Assembly (NCBI GenBank): GCA_016709575.1
Contig: JADJMM010000004.1
Coordinates: forward strand, 186,001-250,000
Origin: Sphingobacteriaceae bacterium
GTDB taxonomy: Bacteria > Bacteroidota > Bacteroidia > B-17B0 > Aurantibacillaceae
Length of the DNA stretch: 64,000 nt
Direction: 5' to 3'
The position numbers and the translations under genes are program-made. This document shows positions 9,221-19,530 of the stretch, piece after piece; within the stretch, counting starts at the first letter, position 1; the number at the start of each line of letters is the position of its first letter. Below the pieces are notes generated by a model. The model saw only the letters and a list, made by a program, of their open reading frames with translations, ran no database searches and had not been told where the DNA came from.

Positions 9221-11637
9221 ATGCTTAAAAAACTGGCATATTTCATATTAAAGTACCGATTAAGCCTTCTATTTACTTTGGTGGCCATTACTGTTGTTAT
9301 GGGTTACTTTGGCTCTAAAGTCCAAATTACCTTTAATAACCCGCGGCTTTTACCTTCAACCGATACCGCCAGTATTGATTACGATTTCTTTAAAGAAAAA
9401 TTCGGACAAGACGGCACCATTTTAGTGGTGGGAATAAAAAAAGACGAACTCAACACACTCGCTAATTTTCAAGCTTGGGCAAAGGCAGGTGATGATCTTA
9501 CAAATCTAGCGGGTATAAAAAATGTACTTTCTGTAGCGCGACTTAGCGATTTAACTTTAAATGATTCCTTAGGTAAATTCGAATTTAAACCATTGAAAGG
9601 TTCCTCACCAACAACTCAAGGTGAACTCGAAGATTTATGGTTAAAAATAAATAGTCTTAAATTTTACGAAGGGTATGTGTTCGATCGTAAAACAAATTGC
9701 ACCTCTATGCTCGTAACCTTTTACGAGAAAGATTTAAATACAAAAAACCGATTAGACATTGTAGATAATATCCGTACTGTTATTGATAGTTTTTCTAAGG
9801 TCACCAATATCGAAGTTCATTATTCAGGTTTACCTTACATCCGTACCATCATCATGCGTAAAATTTCGCACGAGATGATTTTCTTTTTATTGATTGCTTT
9901 ATTAGTTACAGCACTCATCCTAATTATTTTCTTTCGTTCAATGCCGCCAATGCTTTTCTCTCTTATTGTAGTGGTTATGGGAGTAATTACTTCCTTAGGA
10001 ACAACCGTTCTCTTTGGCTATAAACTCACCGTCCTCTCCGGTTTAATTCCGCCACTCATTATTGTAATTGGTGTACCGAATTGCATTTTAATTCTCAATA
10101 AATACCACACCGAAATTGCAAGAGGTATTTCTAAAATGGCAGCGCTCCATATTGCCATACAACGCTCAACCGTTTCTTTATTCTTCGCCAACATCACCAC
10201 TTCTATTGGTTTCGCTGTGTTTTGTGCCACTAAAAATCAAATTTTATTTGAGTTTGGTTTAGTAGCTTCTATTAGTGTAATGGCCACTTTTGCATTTTCT
10301 TTAATTCTGATTCCAATTATTTTTAGTTATCTGCCAATACCAAATAAACGTCAGTTAAAACATTTAGAAGGAAAAGGACTTCGCAAATCACTCGATAAAA
10401 TTGCAACCATCACCGTTAACAATCGCAAAGGTATTTACATCACCGTTATCACTTTAGTTGTAGTGTGTTTTATTGGTGCTTTAAAAATACGTGCTTTTGG
10501 TTTTGTGGTGGATGATATTCCGAAAACAGATGTACTGATAACTGATTTAAAATATTTTGAAGAAAAATTTGGTGGTGTATTACCTTTTGAAATTACCATT
10601 GATACTAAAAAAGAAAATGGTATTATTAAAAATTCAGGCCGCGCTTTATACCGCATTAACCGCGTGCAAAAATTATTAGCACATTATCCTGAGTTATCAC
10701 GACCGATTTCTTTAGTGGAGATTGTAAAATTTTTAAACCAAGCGTATAAAGGTGGTGAGGAAAAAGATTACAGAATGCCGTCAGTTACCGATTTAAAAAT
10801 ATTAGCGGATTACATTAAAGAAGAAAAAGAAAAACAATCACAGATTCGTCCTTTTGTTGATAGCACTAAACGCTTTACTCGTATAAGTGTGCAAATGAAA
10901 GATGCCGGCTCAGTGCGGGTAAAAGAACTCACCAAAGAATTAAAACCACGCATTGATTCTATTTTTAATTATGATGATGAAGCAAAACAATGGTTACCGA
11001 AAGAAGAACAATACAATATCCGTATTACCGGAAACAGCATTATGTTTTTAAAGGTAATGATTTCTTAATTAATAATTTAATTGAAAGTGTTGTTCTTGCC
11101 ATTGTATTAATTGCATTGTTGATGTTAACCTTATTCACTTCATTCAGAATGATCTTAATTTCTACCATTCCAAGTTTAGTGGCACTTTTAATTACAGCGG
11201 GCGTAATGGGCTATTTAGGAATTCCTTTAAAACCAAGTACCATTTTAGTATTTAGTATTGCGTTTGGGATTTCATCTGACGGAACTTTGTATTTCTTAAC
11301 CAAATACCGCTACGAAATTAAAAAGAACAAACGTAGTATTTCTGATGCTGTTAAATTAACTATTAGTGAAACGGGAGTAAGTATGATTTACACAGCCATC
11401 GTTTTATTTTTTGGATTCGGTATGTTTGCACTTTCGGGTTTTGGAGGAACTCAGGCCTTAGGCATTTTAATTTCCTTCACCCTCATTGTGGCCTATTGCG
11501 CCAATTTAGTTTTATTACCAGCCTTCCTATTATCATTAGAGAAGCGTTTAACGAGCAAAGACTTCATTGAAAGTAAATCCGAATTAGGCGAAGCCCTTGA
11601 AGATGCCGAATTTGAAGATGACAAAAAATTTGAATAA
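9221..11637 (+). CDS. RND superfamily (MMPL-type) exporter, one frameshift
   Basis: A large inner-membrane exporter of about 805 residues with the RND layout of two repeats: a single N-terminal helix, a periplasmic domain, then five or six helices, twice over. The segment 'PPLIIVIGVPNCILILNKY' marks helix 4 of the first half. The frame breaks at about 11050, where 'NSIMFLK' must continue as 'GNDFLINNLIESVVLAI' after one missing A. I start at the ATG at 9221 ('MLKKLAYFI') because the ORF upstream of it is unlike a transporter. Substrates of this branch include lipids and hopanoids; none can be named here. Confidence 0.85.
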
Positions 11638-11649
11638 TTTTATCACACT

Positions 11650-12510
11650 ATGAAAGGTATAATTTTAGCCGGAGGCTCCGGTACACGTTTGCATCCTCTT
11701 ACACTTGCCATGAGCAAGCAAATGATGCCCGTTTATGATAAACCAATGATTTATTATCCATTGTCAGTTTTGATGATGTCGGGGATAAACGAAATATTAA
11801 TTATTTCAACACCACACGATTTACCTAATTTCCAAAAATTATTGGGAACAGGCGAACAAATTGGTTGTAAATTTTCTTACCAGGTACAAGAAGTGCCAAA
11901 TGGTTTAGCACAAGCTTTTGTATTGGGCGAAAAATTTATTGGTAATGATAAAGTGGCTTTAATTTTAGGAGATAATATTTTTTACGGTGTTGGTCTTGGA
12001 CGAATGCTGCAAACTATTTCTAATCCAGATGGCGGTGTAGTATTCGCCTATCACGTAAGTGATCCTGAACGTTACGGTGTTGTTGAATTTGATAAAGACA
12101 ATAAAGCTTTATCGATTGAAGAAAAACCAAAAAATCCAAAATCAAATTACGCAGTACCGGGTTTATATTTTTACGATAATGATGTGGTAAAAATTGCGAA
12201 AGAATTAAAACCATCTCCACGTGGAGAATATGAAATTACCGACGTGAATAAAGAATATTTAAAACGCGGAAAATTAAAAGTATCCATTATGGATCGCGGA
12301 ACTGCCTGGTTAGATACAGGAACTTTTGCTTCTTTAATGCAAGCCGGACAATTCGTTCAAATTATTGAAGAGCGTCAATCGCTTAAAATTGGTTGTATAG
12401 AAGAAATAGCTTACACAATGGGTTACATCAACGCTGATCAATTACGCAAAGTAGCTGAACCTTTAACTAAAAGCGGTTACGGAAATTATTTACTTGGCTT
12501 ATTAGATTAA
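11650..12510 (+). CDS. rfbA: glucose-1-phosphate thymidylyltransferase RmlA
   Basis: Cytoplasmic nucleotidyltransferase making dTDP-glucose from dTTP and glucose-1-phosphate, the first step to dTDP-rhamnose and related sugars. It has 286 residues, typical length. The signature 'GGSGTRLHPLT' with 'SKQMMPVYDKPMIYYPLS' forms the nucleotide and activation site, 'LGDNIFYG' holds the metal-binding Asp, 'EEKPKNPKS' and 'DRGTAWLDTGT' are also conserved. Other rml genes are not adjacent. It starts 12 bases after the exporter gene, so the two may share transcription. Confidence 0.95.
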   Translation: MKGIILAGGSGTRLHPLTLAMSKQMMPVYDKPMIYYPLSVLMMSGINEILIISTPHDLPNFQKLLGTGEQIGCKFSYQVQEVPNGLAQAFVLGEKFIGNDKVALILGDNIFYGVGLGRMLQTISNPDGGVVFAYHVSDPERYGVVEFDKDNKALSIEEKPKNPKSNYAVPGLYFYDNDVVKIAKELKPSPRGEYEITDVNKEYLKRGKLKVSIMDRGTAWLDTGTFASLMQAGQFVQIIEERQSLKIGCIEEIAYTMGYINADQLRKVAEPLTKSGYGNYLLGLLD

Positions 12511-12513
12511 ATC

Positions 12514-13491
12514 GTGAAAAATTATCAGTCCTTATTAGAATTATTTAATGCACACCTTGATAATTACATTAAAGGACTGGATAGAAAACAACCACGCGAA
12601 CTTTACGACCCTGAAAATTATATTTTATCATTAGGCGGAAAACGTATTCGTCCCCTGTTAGCCTTAATTGCTTGTGATTTATTTGACAAGAAAGCAGAAG
12701 ATGCTTAAGATGCTGCTCTATGTGTAGAGTTGTTTCATAATTTCTCTCTTATTCATGATGATATTTTAGATAAAGCCCCTTTGCGCCGCGGTCAACCAAC
12801 CGTTCACAACAAATGGAATTCAGATATTGCCATTTTAAGTGGTGATGTTATGTTTGCAAAAGCTTTTGATGTGTTGAAAAATACAGAAGCACTAAAATTG
12901 AAATTATTATTGACTGAATTCACTAAAATAGCCATTGAAGTTTGTGAAGGTCAGCAGTTAGATATGAATTTTGAGAATAGCGATTCGGTTACAGTTAACG
13001 ACTATATTCACATGATTACCAATAAAACTGCAGTTCTTTTAGGCTGCAGCTTAAAAATGGGAGCTATTTGTGCTGATGCACATCCTGAAGACGCCAATCA
13101 CATTTACGAATTCGGAAAACATTTAGGCATTGCTTTTCAATTAATGGATGATTTATTAGATGCTTACGCCGAAGACGATACTTTCGGAAAACAAATTGGC
13201 GGCGACATCATTTCAAACAAAAGAACATTTTTATTATTGAAAGCGTTTGAGTTAGCTGGCACTTCTAAAAAAGAAAAATTACTTTCTGCATTAAAAGAAA
13301 CAGATGCTACAAAAAAAGTGCAAGGTGTTTTAGCTATTTACAATGAATTAAATATAAAAGCATTCTGTAAACAAGAAGCCGACAAACATACCAAGGAAGC
13401 TATAAAACATTTACATGATATAAAAGCTAAGTCCGAAAAGAAAATTGCCCTTGAAGAAATGGCACACGCTTTACTCAACCGACAATTCTAA
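12514..13491 (+). CDS. trans-polyprenyl diphosphate synthase with in-frame TAA at codon 65
   Basis: Elongating isoprenyl transferase that builds the side chain of menaquinone. Both Asp-rich motifs are present: 'DDILD' in 'LIHDDILDKAPLRRG' and 'DDLLD' in 'QLMDDLLDAYAED'. 'GGKRIRPLL' near residue 50 binds the substrate diphosphate. A TAA at 12706-12708 interrupts 'KAEDA-DAALCVELFHNF', and the frame is open and homologous on both sides, so one substitution (TTA or AAA to TAA) explains it, unlike the indels elsewhere. The start is GTG at 12514, three bases after rfbA. Product would be 325 residues. Confidence 0.85.
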
Positions 13492-13910
13492 TGGAACCAA
13501 AAGATTTCAAACACAAACTACCCATTCAAATCCGTTATAAGGATGTGGACATTCAGGGACACGTGAATAATGCGAATCATATTACATATTTCGAAACCGC
13601 GCGTGTTAACTACTTTAATGAAGTAATAAAACACAACGACTGGACAAAAACAGGAATGATTTTAGCAAAAACAGAAATTGATTATTTTGAACCTGTTTTT
13701 ATGGATGATGAAGTGTTCTGTTATACAAAAATCACTTCCTTCGGCACAAAGAGTTTCGAAATCTCAAACATCATTACAAAATCATCTCCTAGAGGTGAAA
13801 TCAATTGCGCCGAAGGAAAGAGTGTTATAGTTTGTTTCAATTACGAAATCAAACAAACCGTGGAGATTCCAACTGAATGGAAAGAGGCGGTGAATAAATA
13901 CGAAATGTAA
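13491..13910 (+). CDS. acyl-CoA thioesterase, hotdog fold (4HBT)
   Basis: A 139-residue single hotdog-domain thioesterase that hydrolyses acyl-CoA thioesters. 'IQIRYKDVDIQGHVNNANH' is the classic N-terminal helix with the catalytic Asp position and the His-Val-Asn turn, followed by 'YFETARVNYFNEV'. Its ATG shares one base with the stop of the polyprenyl synthase gene, indicating translational coupling. The specific acyl substrate cannot be judged. Confidence 0.9.
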   Translation: MEPKDFKHKLPIQIRYKDVDIQGHVNNANHITYFETARVNYFNEVIKHNDWTKTGMILAKTEIDYFEPVFMDDEVFCYTKITSFGTKSFEISNIITKSSPRGEINCAEGKSVIVCFNYEIKQTVEIPTEWKEAVNKYEM

Positions 13911-13984
13911 TCTATTTCCTTCCATAGCAAAAAGCTTAATTAAGTTAACGCACGGAAAACCATTTTAACTACTTTAAATTTCAA

Positions 13985-14641
13985 ATGATGCACAAACTTC
14001 ATTTACTACTTTTGGCTTTCATTATCTCTTTTGCTTGCTTTTCGCAGGATAAAAAGAATGAATGGCAATTAAAGAAAAGCGAAGAAGGCATAAATGTCTA
14101 TTCTCGGAAAACAGAAAACTCATCCTATAGGGAACTAAAATCAGTTTTCTATGTAAAGACCTCGTTAAGCAGCATTGTTGCCCTAATACACGATTGGGAA
14201 AGTTATCCTAATTGGGTGTACAAATGTGGCAAATGTTACAAATTAAAGGCTTCAAAAGATACAATTACCCATTACCAAAATGTGGTAGCCCCTTGGCCAT
14301 TCGAAAACCGGGATTTTGTTTCAAGCACAGTTCTTTCACAAAGTAAAATAACAAATATCGTTACCATAAACGCCTTCAATAATCCAAAATTTATTCCGGA
14401 AGTCGAATCGCATCACCGAATTACAGAAATGAGAGCAACATGGACTATAATTCCATTAAAGGGAGGCAATGTTCAAATTAACTATCAATTATTTGTAAAT
14501 CCGGGAGGTTCCATTCCTGCTGCTTTGGTAAATATGGCTGCAGTAGCCGGCCCATACGAAACAGCTCTGCATCTTAAAGAATGGGTTATGAAAAAAAAAT
14601 ATCAGGAAGCTGTGGTTCCAGGTATTAAGGAGCCTAAATAG
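13985..14641 (+). CDS. exported START-domain lipid-binding-like protein
   Basis: A 218-residue protein with a signal peptide (about residues 1-20, ending 'ACFSQ') and one START-like domain filling the rest. Typical spots are 'DWESYPNWVYKCGKCYKL', 'VAPWPFENRDFV' and the C-terminal helix 'PYETALHLKEWV'. START domains bind lipids or sterols in a hydrophobic cavity; an envelope role is inferred. It follows the thioesterase gene by 74 bases on the same strand. Confidence 0.8.
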   Translation: MMHKLHLLLLAFIISFACFSQDKKNEWQLKKSEEGINVYSRKTENSSYRELKSVFYVKTSLSSIVALIHDWESYPNWVYKCGKCYKLKASKDTITHYQNVVAPWPFENRDFVSSTVLSQSKITNIVTINAFNNPKFIPEVESHHRITEMRATWTIIPLKGGNVQINYQLFVNPGGSIPAALVNMAAVAGPYETALHLKEWVMKKKYQEAVVPGIKEPK

Positions 14642-14708
14642 TTACTGATTCTAATAACTCTACAAGTTTTTATAAAAAAAAGTGCTTATAATTTTTTGAG
14701 TGAGAAGA

Positions 14709-16135
14709 TTAATTCTTCTTTGAATGCTTACTCAACACCTTCTCAATATATTTCTCAGTTGGCATTAAGGCTTTTTGAATACGCTTTGCATAGTTTATCG
14801 AATCCATAACTTCTTTTTGCTTTTCATCCACAATTTGTTTTTGAAACGCAATTTCCTTTCTCGCCTTATTAATTTTAATCAGCGCAAATACAATTAATGC
14901 AATGAGTACTATCGCAACAATAAAAGCTATAGTCAGAATTTTCTTTATTTTTCTGTCATTCTCCTTTTCACTATTCAATAATTCAATAGCCTTCTCCTTT
15001 TCACTGGTTTGAAATTTAGTCTGCAATTCATTTATGTTATTACTGTTTTGAATCGAGAATAAAGAATCTTTGACTTGAATAGATTTTTTATAATAGTAAA
15101 AAGCTTCGTCGGTTTGTTTAAGTTCATTATGTATTTTGGATTTCAACTCATAAATTACAGGTATATCCTGAAAAATAGAATGCTTCAATCCGTAATAAAG
15201 TGCGCTATCAATAAAAACAAGAGCCTCCTTTGCATTTTTTAAAGCCAAGTGACAATCAGCCACATTTCTATATGAAATAATTAAACCGGGATACTCTTTT
15301 GCCCTAAGTGAAATTGCTTTGGTTCGCATTTCGATTTCAATCGACTTTTTGTATTCCTTTTTCCTTTTATAGTACTTAGAGAAACCCTCATAAGCCCATT
15401 TTACCACTATTTGATTATTCAAACTATCTCCCAAGGCTAGGGCTCTGCCGAGATAGGCTTCTGCGTTTGGATAATCACCTAACGAACTATAGGCAGAACC
15501 CATCCGAAGCATAATCATACCAAAAGCATCTATATTATTAATTCTTCTGTTGATTTCGAGTGCTTTTGAATAATAGGTTAAAGCTATTTTATTATCAGGA
15601 TTTGGTTTTTTGTAAACACTAAACCTAATAAATTATTAGCCCATGCTTCTGTTTTTAAATCGCCGGCTCTTCTGGAGTACTCTATAGCTTCCAAGTATGT
15701 TTTGATTGCGGCTTCAAAATCAGCCTGAGTATAAAACACAAAACCTTTACGAACATCAGCCCTCGCTAACATCGAATCGTTTTTTAATGTTTTGTATATA
15801 GAAATTGCTTCATTTAAATACTTCTTTGCATCATCATAATCCGAACTTTCAACACAAGCTATTCCAATCGAATGATAAGCCAAGGCTTCACCAAATTTAA
15901 ATTTTACATTTTTGAAATCTTTAAGAGCAATATCAAAAAAATACAGGGCGCTATCGTTCTCATCATGATAATAAGTAATGATCCTGTTCATGGCAGCAGC
16001 ACGTTTCATTGGATCTTTCGATGTAGCGTAAACGTTTTTTATGCTATCGATATTTATCTTCTCGGCCTTTGCTACTATTGCAAAAACCAAAAAAATAATC
16101 AACAAAAAAGAATATCTGAAACCCATTCTTAACAT
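14709..16135 (-). CDS. TPR sensor with membrane helix and SpoIIE-linker helix but no phosphatase ('orphan sensor 1'), one frameshift
   Basis: About 475 residues: signal peptide ('FLLIIFLVFAIVAKA'), about six TPR-like helical repeats, one transmembrane helix ('ILTIAFIVAIVLIALIVFAL'), a coiled coil and the motif 'MDSINYAKRIQKALMPTEKY', ending in a lysine-rich tail 'SKHSKKN'. This end matches the linker of the SpoIIE sensors at 30084-36611, but the PP2C domain beginning 'PKDIVAGDFYW' is missing, and the natural stop follows. A one-base deletion in an A-run near 15605-15612 splits the frame; repair gives 'FYKKPNPDNKIALTYYSKAL'-like continuity. Starts at 16135 or 16126 both precede the signal peptide. 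Function: probably a signalling partner lacking catalysis. Confidence 0.7.
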
Positions 16136-16282
16136 CGTATCGAATATAGGAAAAATAAAGATATGCGCCCATGCCTTTGAATATACTCCCACTAAAAAAC
16201 CCAACCATTCTTTTAAAGCACAACACATTAAACTCCTTAAGGTGAGTTAAACAGAATCCTGAAAACAGCACTACAAAAGCAC

Positions 16283-17525
16283 TTACTTATTCTTTTTCGC
16301 TAATTCTTCGAGCTTTTTTGAAATATATTGCTCACTTGGCAGGTGCGCCCTTTGTATCTTTTTAGCATAATGAATACTATCGAGCATTTCCTTTTGTTTA
16401 GTTTCTATAATGAGATTTTTATAGTGAATCTTATTCTTTAACTTTTGTGTCCTTACAAAAAGAAGTACTAACAGTACCAACACCACAGCAATTCCTATAA
16501 GCCAAAATACAAGAAGTCTGGTTTCACCTTGGGCAATAACAGCTTTCTTTTTCTGAATCCACTTCCTTTTGTTTTTCACTTACCGCCAGTTTCTTCTCAA
16601 GTGATGCAATTTTATTCACATGTTCAAGATTCATTATTTTTGCACTAAGCTCTTCCTTCTTGAGCTGGTAATTAAAAGCTTGTTTGTAATCCAAACTCTG
16701 CTGATACAATAACACAAGCTCTGTATAGGCATCCAATAATTCTTGGTCTAATTTATTCTCCCTGCTAATTTGCTCACTCTCTAACAAATATTTTTCGGCC
16801 GACTTTAAATCATTACGAAACCTACTGTTTTTTCCCAATAGCATTAAAATAGTAGCCTCACTATCTATCATTTTTCTCAGCTTAGCGAAACGCCAGGCTT
16901 TTAAAAAATTACTCTCAGCGGCTTGATAATTCTTTAAAGCTGATTCGTAGATGCCCTTATTCTGGTTATAAAAATATTCTCCTTTGCGACCCTTAAATTC
17001 AGCCAGCTGATCCAACTCATCAAACACCTTTGCAGCTTTTTCCATCATCCCTTTAGTAATATAGGACGATGATAAATTCAACAAAACAGAATAAACCTCA
17101 GGGTAATTTTTATCCTTCCTGTAAAGGGAACAACTTTCTTCCAGCAATTTAAACGACTCCTCCTCATTGCCTAATCGCGAATACAAAATCGATTTAAGTT
17201 TAAGAACACGAGCTAATCCCGATACATTATTCTTGAGGCTATAAATTTCATAAGCTTTATTTATTTCTGCACCGCATTCCTGAAGCATAGATTTAAGCAA
17301 GTAATATCTCCCTTTAATAATATGCGCTTTAGCCAAGTTAATGGAGTCGGCTTTTTTTAGGGCGCATTCCTCCGCTAAACAACCTAATTGAAAAGAAGAG
17401 TCCGGTAAAGAAGAATAAATAGAATCAGATAAGGTTAATAAATAACGACATTCACCTAAGTCGTTCTGACCATTTGTTACTCCTGCTATTACTAAAAACA
17501 GCGCTATTGATAACCACTTCCGCAT
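16283..17525 (-). CDS. TPR sensor with membrane helix and SpoIIE-linker helix but no phosphatase ('orphan sensor 2'), one frameshift
   Basis: About 413 residues. The ATG at 17525 opens a clean signal peptide ending 'VIAGVTNGQ'. Helical TPR-like repeats cover about residues 30-310, then a coiled coil ('LEKKLAVSEKQKEVDSEK'), a transmembrane helix ('FWLIGIAVVLVLLVLLFV') and the linker 'LDSIHYAKKIQRAHLPSEQY' with a lysine-rich end, 'EELAKKNK'. The two halves (16524-17567 and 16283-16579) are out of frame by one base in the A-rich tract near 16550-16556. As in the neighbour at 14709-16135, no PP2C domain follows. The pair lies tandem on the minus strand and probably arose by duplication. Confidence 0.7.
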
Positions 17526-17738
17526 AGGTTCTAATGCCATTTTAAAAGTAAGGATTTTCCCGAACATAATAGATGATGATACTCTGCAATGTTAGCATTG
17601 TTTCCTTATATTCCGACTAATATCTATCACTAAAAACCGTATCTTCGCCTTACAAACAAAGCACATAATGGATACCCCGACCTAAACCTTGCTCCTAAAA
17701 AAATAAATTTCGATTTTAATACCACCGGCGATTTTGAA

Positions 17739-18899
17739 ATGAAGGTGACTACCTTTTTCGGACTCGAAGAAGTATTGGCGCAGGAATTATTGCGTTTGGG
17801 CGGTAAAGACATTGAGCCTTTTAAACGTGGCGTTTCAGTAAAAGGTGATATCGGCTACATGTACAAAGTGAATTTATGTTCTCGTGTGGCTTTAAGAGTA
17901 TTGATTCCAATTTACAAATTCAAAGCAACCAGCGACCAGGAACTATACGACGGTATTAAAAAATTTCCTTGGGATGATTTTATGAAGGTGACGGATACAT
18001 TGGCTGTTGAAGGAGTACCAAACTCAGAATATTTCCAACACAGTTTGTATGTTGAGCAAAAAACCAAAGATGCTATTTGTGATAGATTCAGAGAGATAAG
18101 TGGTGATTTACGTCCGAGTGTAGATTTAAAAGCACCGACGCTTCGTATTTATGTTCACATTTTTAAAGATGATGTGAGTGTAAGTTTAGATAGCAGCGGC
18201 GATATTTTATACAAGCGCGGTTACCGTGAAGATATTATTGAAGCACCGATTAAAGAAGTTTTAGCAGCGGGAATTGTTTTAATCTCAGGATGGCAACCGC
18301 ATTTACCGTTGATTGATGGCATGTGTGGTAGCGGGACTTTAGCTATTGAAGCCGCATTGTTTGCAGGAAATATTCCTGCCGGAATTTTCAGAAAAGAATT
18401 TGGTTTCATGCGTTGGAAAAATTACGACGAGAAATTATACGACACCATTTACGAATCGGCGCTCAATAGAATTAAAGAAGATGTACCGAATATTGTAGCG
18501 AACGATCTTTCTGATAAAAGCTTAAACGTGGCGAAAATAAATGTGGCTGTGGCGAAAGTAGATGACGCTATCACCTTTAGCCGCAAATCTTTTTTTGATA
18601 TAAAAGTAGATAAACCAATGGGTACTGTGTTATTGAACCCGCCTTACGATGAGCGTATGAAGCACGAAGACATTGCGGCCTTTTACAAACAAATTGGCGA
18701 TAAACTAAAAAAAGATTTTAGTGGCTGGACTTGTTGGATTATTACCTCCAATTTAGAAGCTGCAAAATACATTGGCCTCCGCCCTACCCGTAAAATAACA
18801 CTCTTCAACGGCTCCCTCGAATGCCGCCTCTTTAAATTTGAAATGTACGCCGGAACTAAGAAAGTGCATAAGCTGCAGCCGAAGGAAGGTAATGAGTAA
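17739..18899 (+). CDS. THUMP-domain class I SAM-dependent RNA methyltransferase (RlmL N-terminal-like)
   Basis: A 386-residue enzyme of the family that makes m2G in 23S rRNA. The N-terminal THUMP region 'FGLEEVLAQELLRLGG' through 'DLKAPTLRIYVHIFKDD' binds RNA. The methyltransferase domain has SAM motif 'DGMCGSGTLAIEAAL' and catalytic 'LLNPPYDERM' (NPPY type). The ATG at 17739 follows a long in-frame open stretch without another ATG; the usual family start lies a few residues earlier, so the true start could be upstream. It overlaps the next gene by 8 bases. Confidence 0.85.
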   Translation: MKVTTFFGLEEVLAQELLRLGGKDIEPFKRGVSVKGDIGYMYKVNLCSRVALRVLIPIYKFKATSDQELYDGIKKFPWDDFMKVTDTLAVEGVPNSEYFQHSLYVEQKTKDAICDRFREISGDLRPSVDLKAPTLRIYVHIFKDDVSVSLDSSGDILYKRGYREDIIEAPIKEVLAAGIVLISGWQPHLPLIDGMCGSGTLAIEAALFAGNIPAGIFRKEFGFMRWKNYDEKLYDTIYESALNRIKEDVPNIVANDLSDKSLNVAKINVAVAKVDDAITFSRKSFFDIKVDKPMGTVLLNPPYDERMKHEDIAAFYKQIGDKLKKDFSGWTCWIITSNLEAAKYIGLRPTRKITLFNGSLECRLFKFEMYAGTKKVHKLQPKEGNE

Positions 18900-19446
18900 C
18901 TTATTTGAAAATAGAGAAAAATTTAAAAGCGCCATTGGACACTTTGTGATAAAATTCTCAGAGCTTGAATTTTCACTTTTATACTACTGTGGCATTATTG
19001 ATCACCTGAGAAACAAAGAGTTGGGAATCAGAGAGCAGTTACAATCGACATTTGAAGAGCGACGAAAGAAAATTTCTAAATTTATTAGAGAAGAACTTCC
19101 GGAATTGCAAGAAACTTGGTATTCAATCAATATGCAGTTAGGAGAAATCAATAGAGATAGAAGATTCATTGTTCACGGTATTGGAAGGACCAATTTCTTT
19201 TCTGATAGTGTTAAGGCATTTATTCCTCAAAAAGATCGTGTAGACATAAAAGACTATTCAATTGATTCTATCAAAAATCTTTCTGATAGAATAGCGCATT
19301 TACTTACTGGCGAAAATGGATTGACTGGAGAGTTCTTGGTGGAATTTAACACCAAACGTTTCGATCTTCACAACAGAACTACATTAGATGACAATAAAAT
19401 TATTTATAAGGTCAACGATAAAATACTAACCAAATTTAAAGGTTAA
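18892..19446 (+). CDS. hypothetical protein, mostly helical
   Basis: A 184-residue soluble protein with no family I recognise. The N-terminal half is helical and charged ('FEERRKKISKFIREELPEL'), and the region 'NRDRRFIVHGIG' recalls small helical-bundle proteins with an 'R-x-I-x-H-G' element. The ATG at 18892 overlaps the stop of the methyltransferase gene, which suggests coupled translation; the earlier in-frame start at 18838 would lie entirely inside that gene. Confidence 0.6.
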   Translation: MSNLFENREKFKSAIGHFVIKFSELEFSLLYYCGIIDHLRNKELGIREQLQSTFEERRKKISKFIREELPELQETWYSINMQLGEINRDRRFIVHGIGRTNFFSDSVKAFIPQKDRVDIKDYSIDSIKNLSDRIAHLLTGENGLTGEFLVEFNTKRFDLHNRTTLDDNKIIYKVNDKILTKFKG

Positions 19447-19530
19447 AATTCTTTATGTCAATGTCGTCTGAAGAAACCCTTTAGCACAGGTTTGCAATCC
19501 ATTCTAAAAGCAGTATCTTTAAAATAAAAA

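Noticed and set aside
10018..10656. Minus-strand open frames inside the RND exporter
   Set aside because: No family resemblance, no signal, and they mirror the coding strand of a well-supported gene.
12701..12710. CTTAAG as a modified motif causing sequencing errors (seen near 12706, 60425 and 3998)
   Set aside because: Several intact CTTAAG sites lie in unbroken genes, and in the polyprenyl gene the error itself creates the motif.
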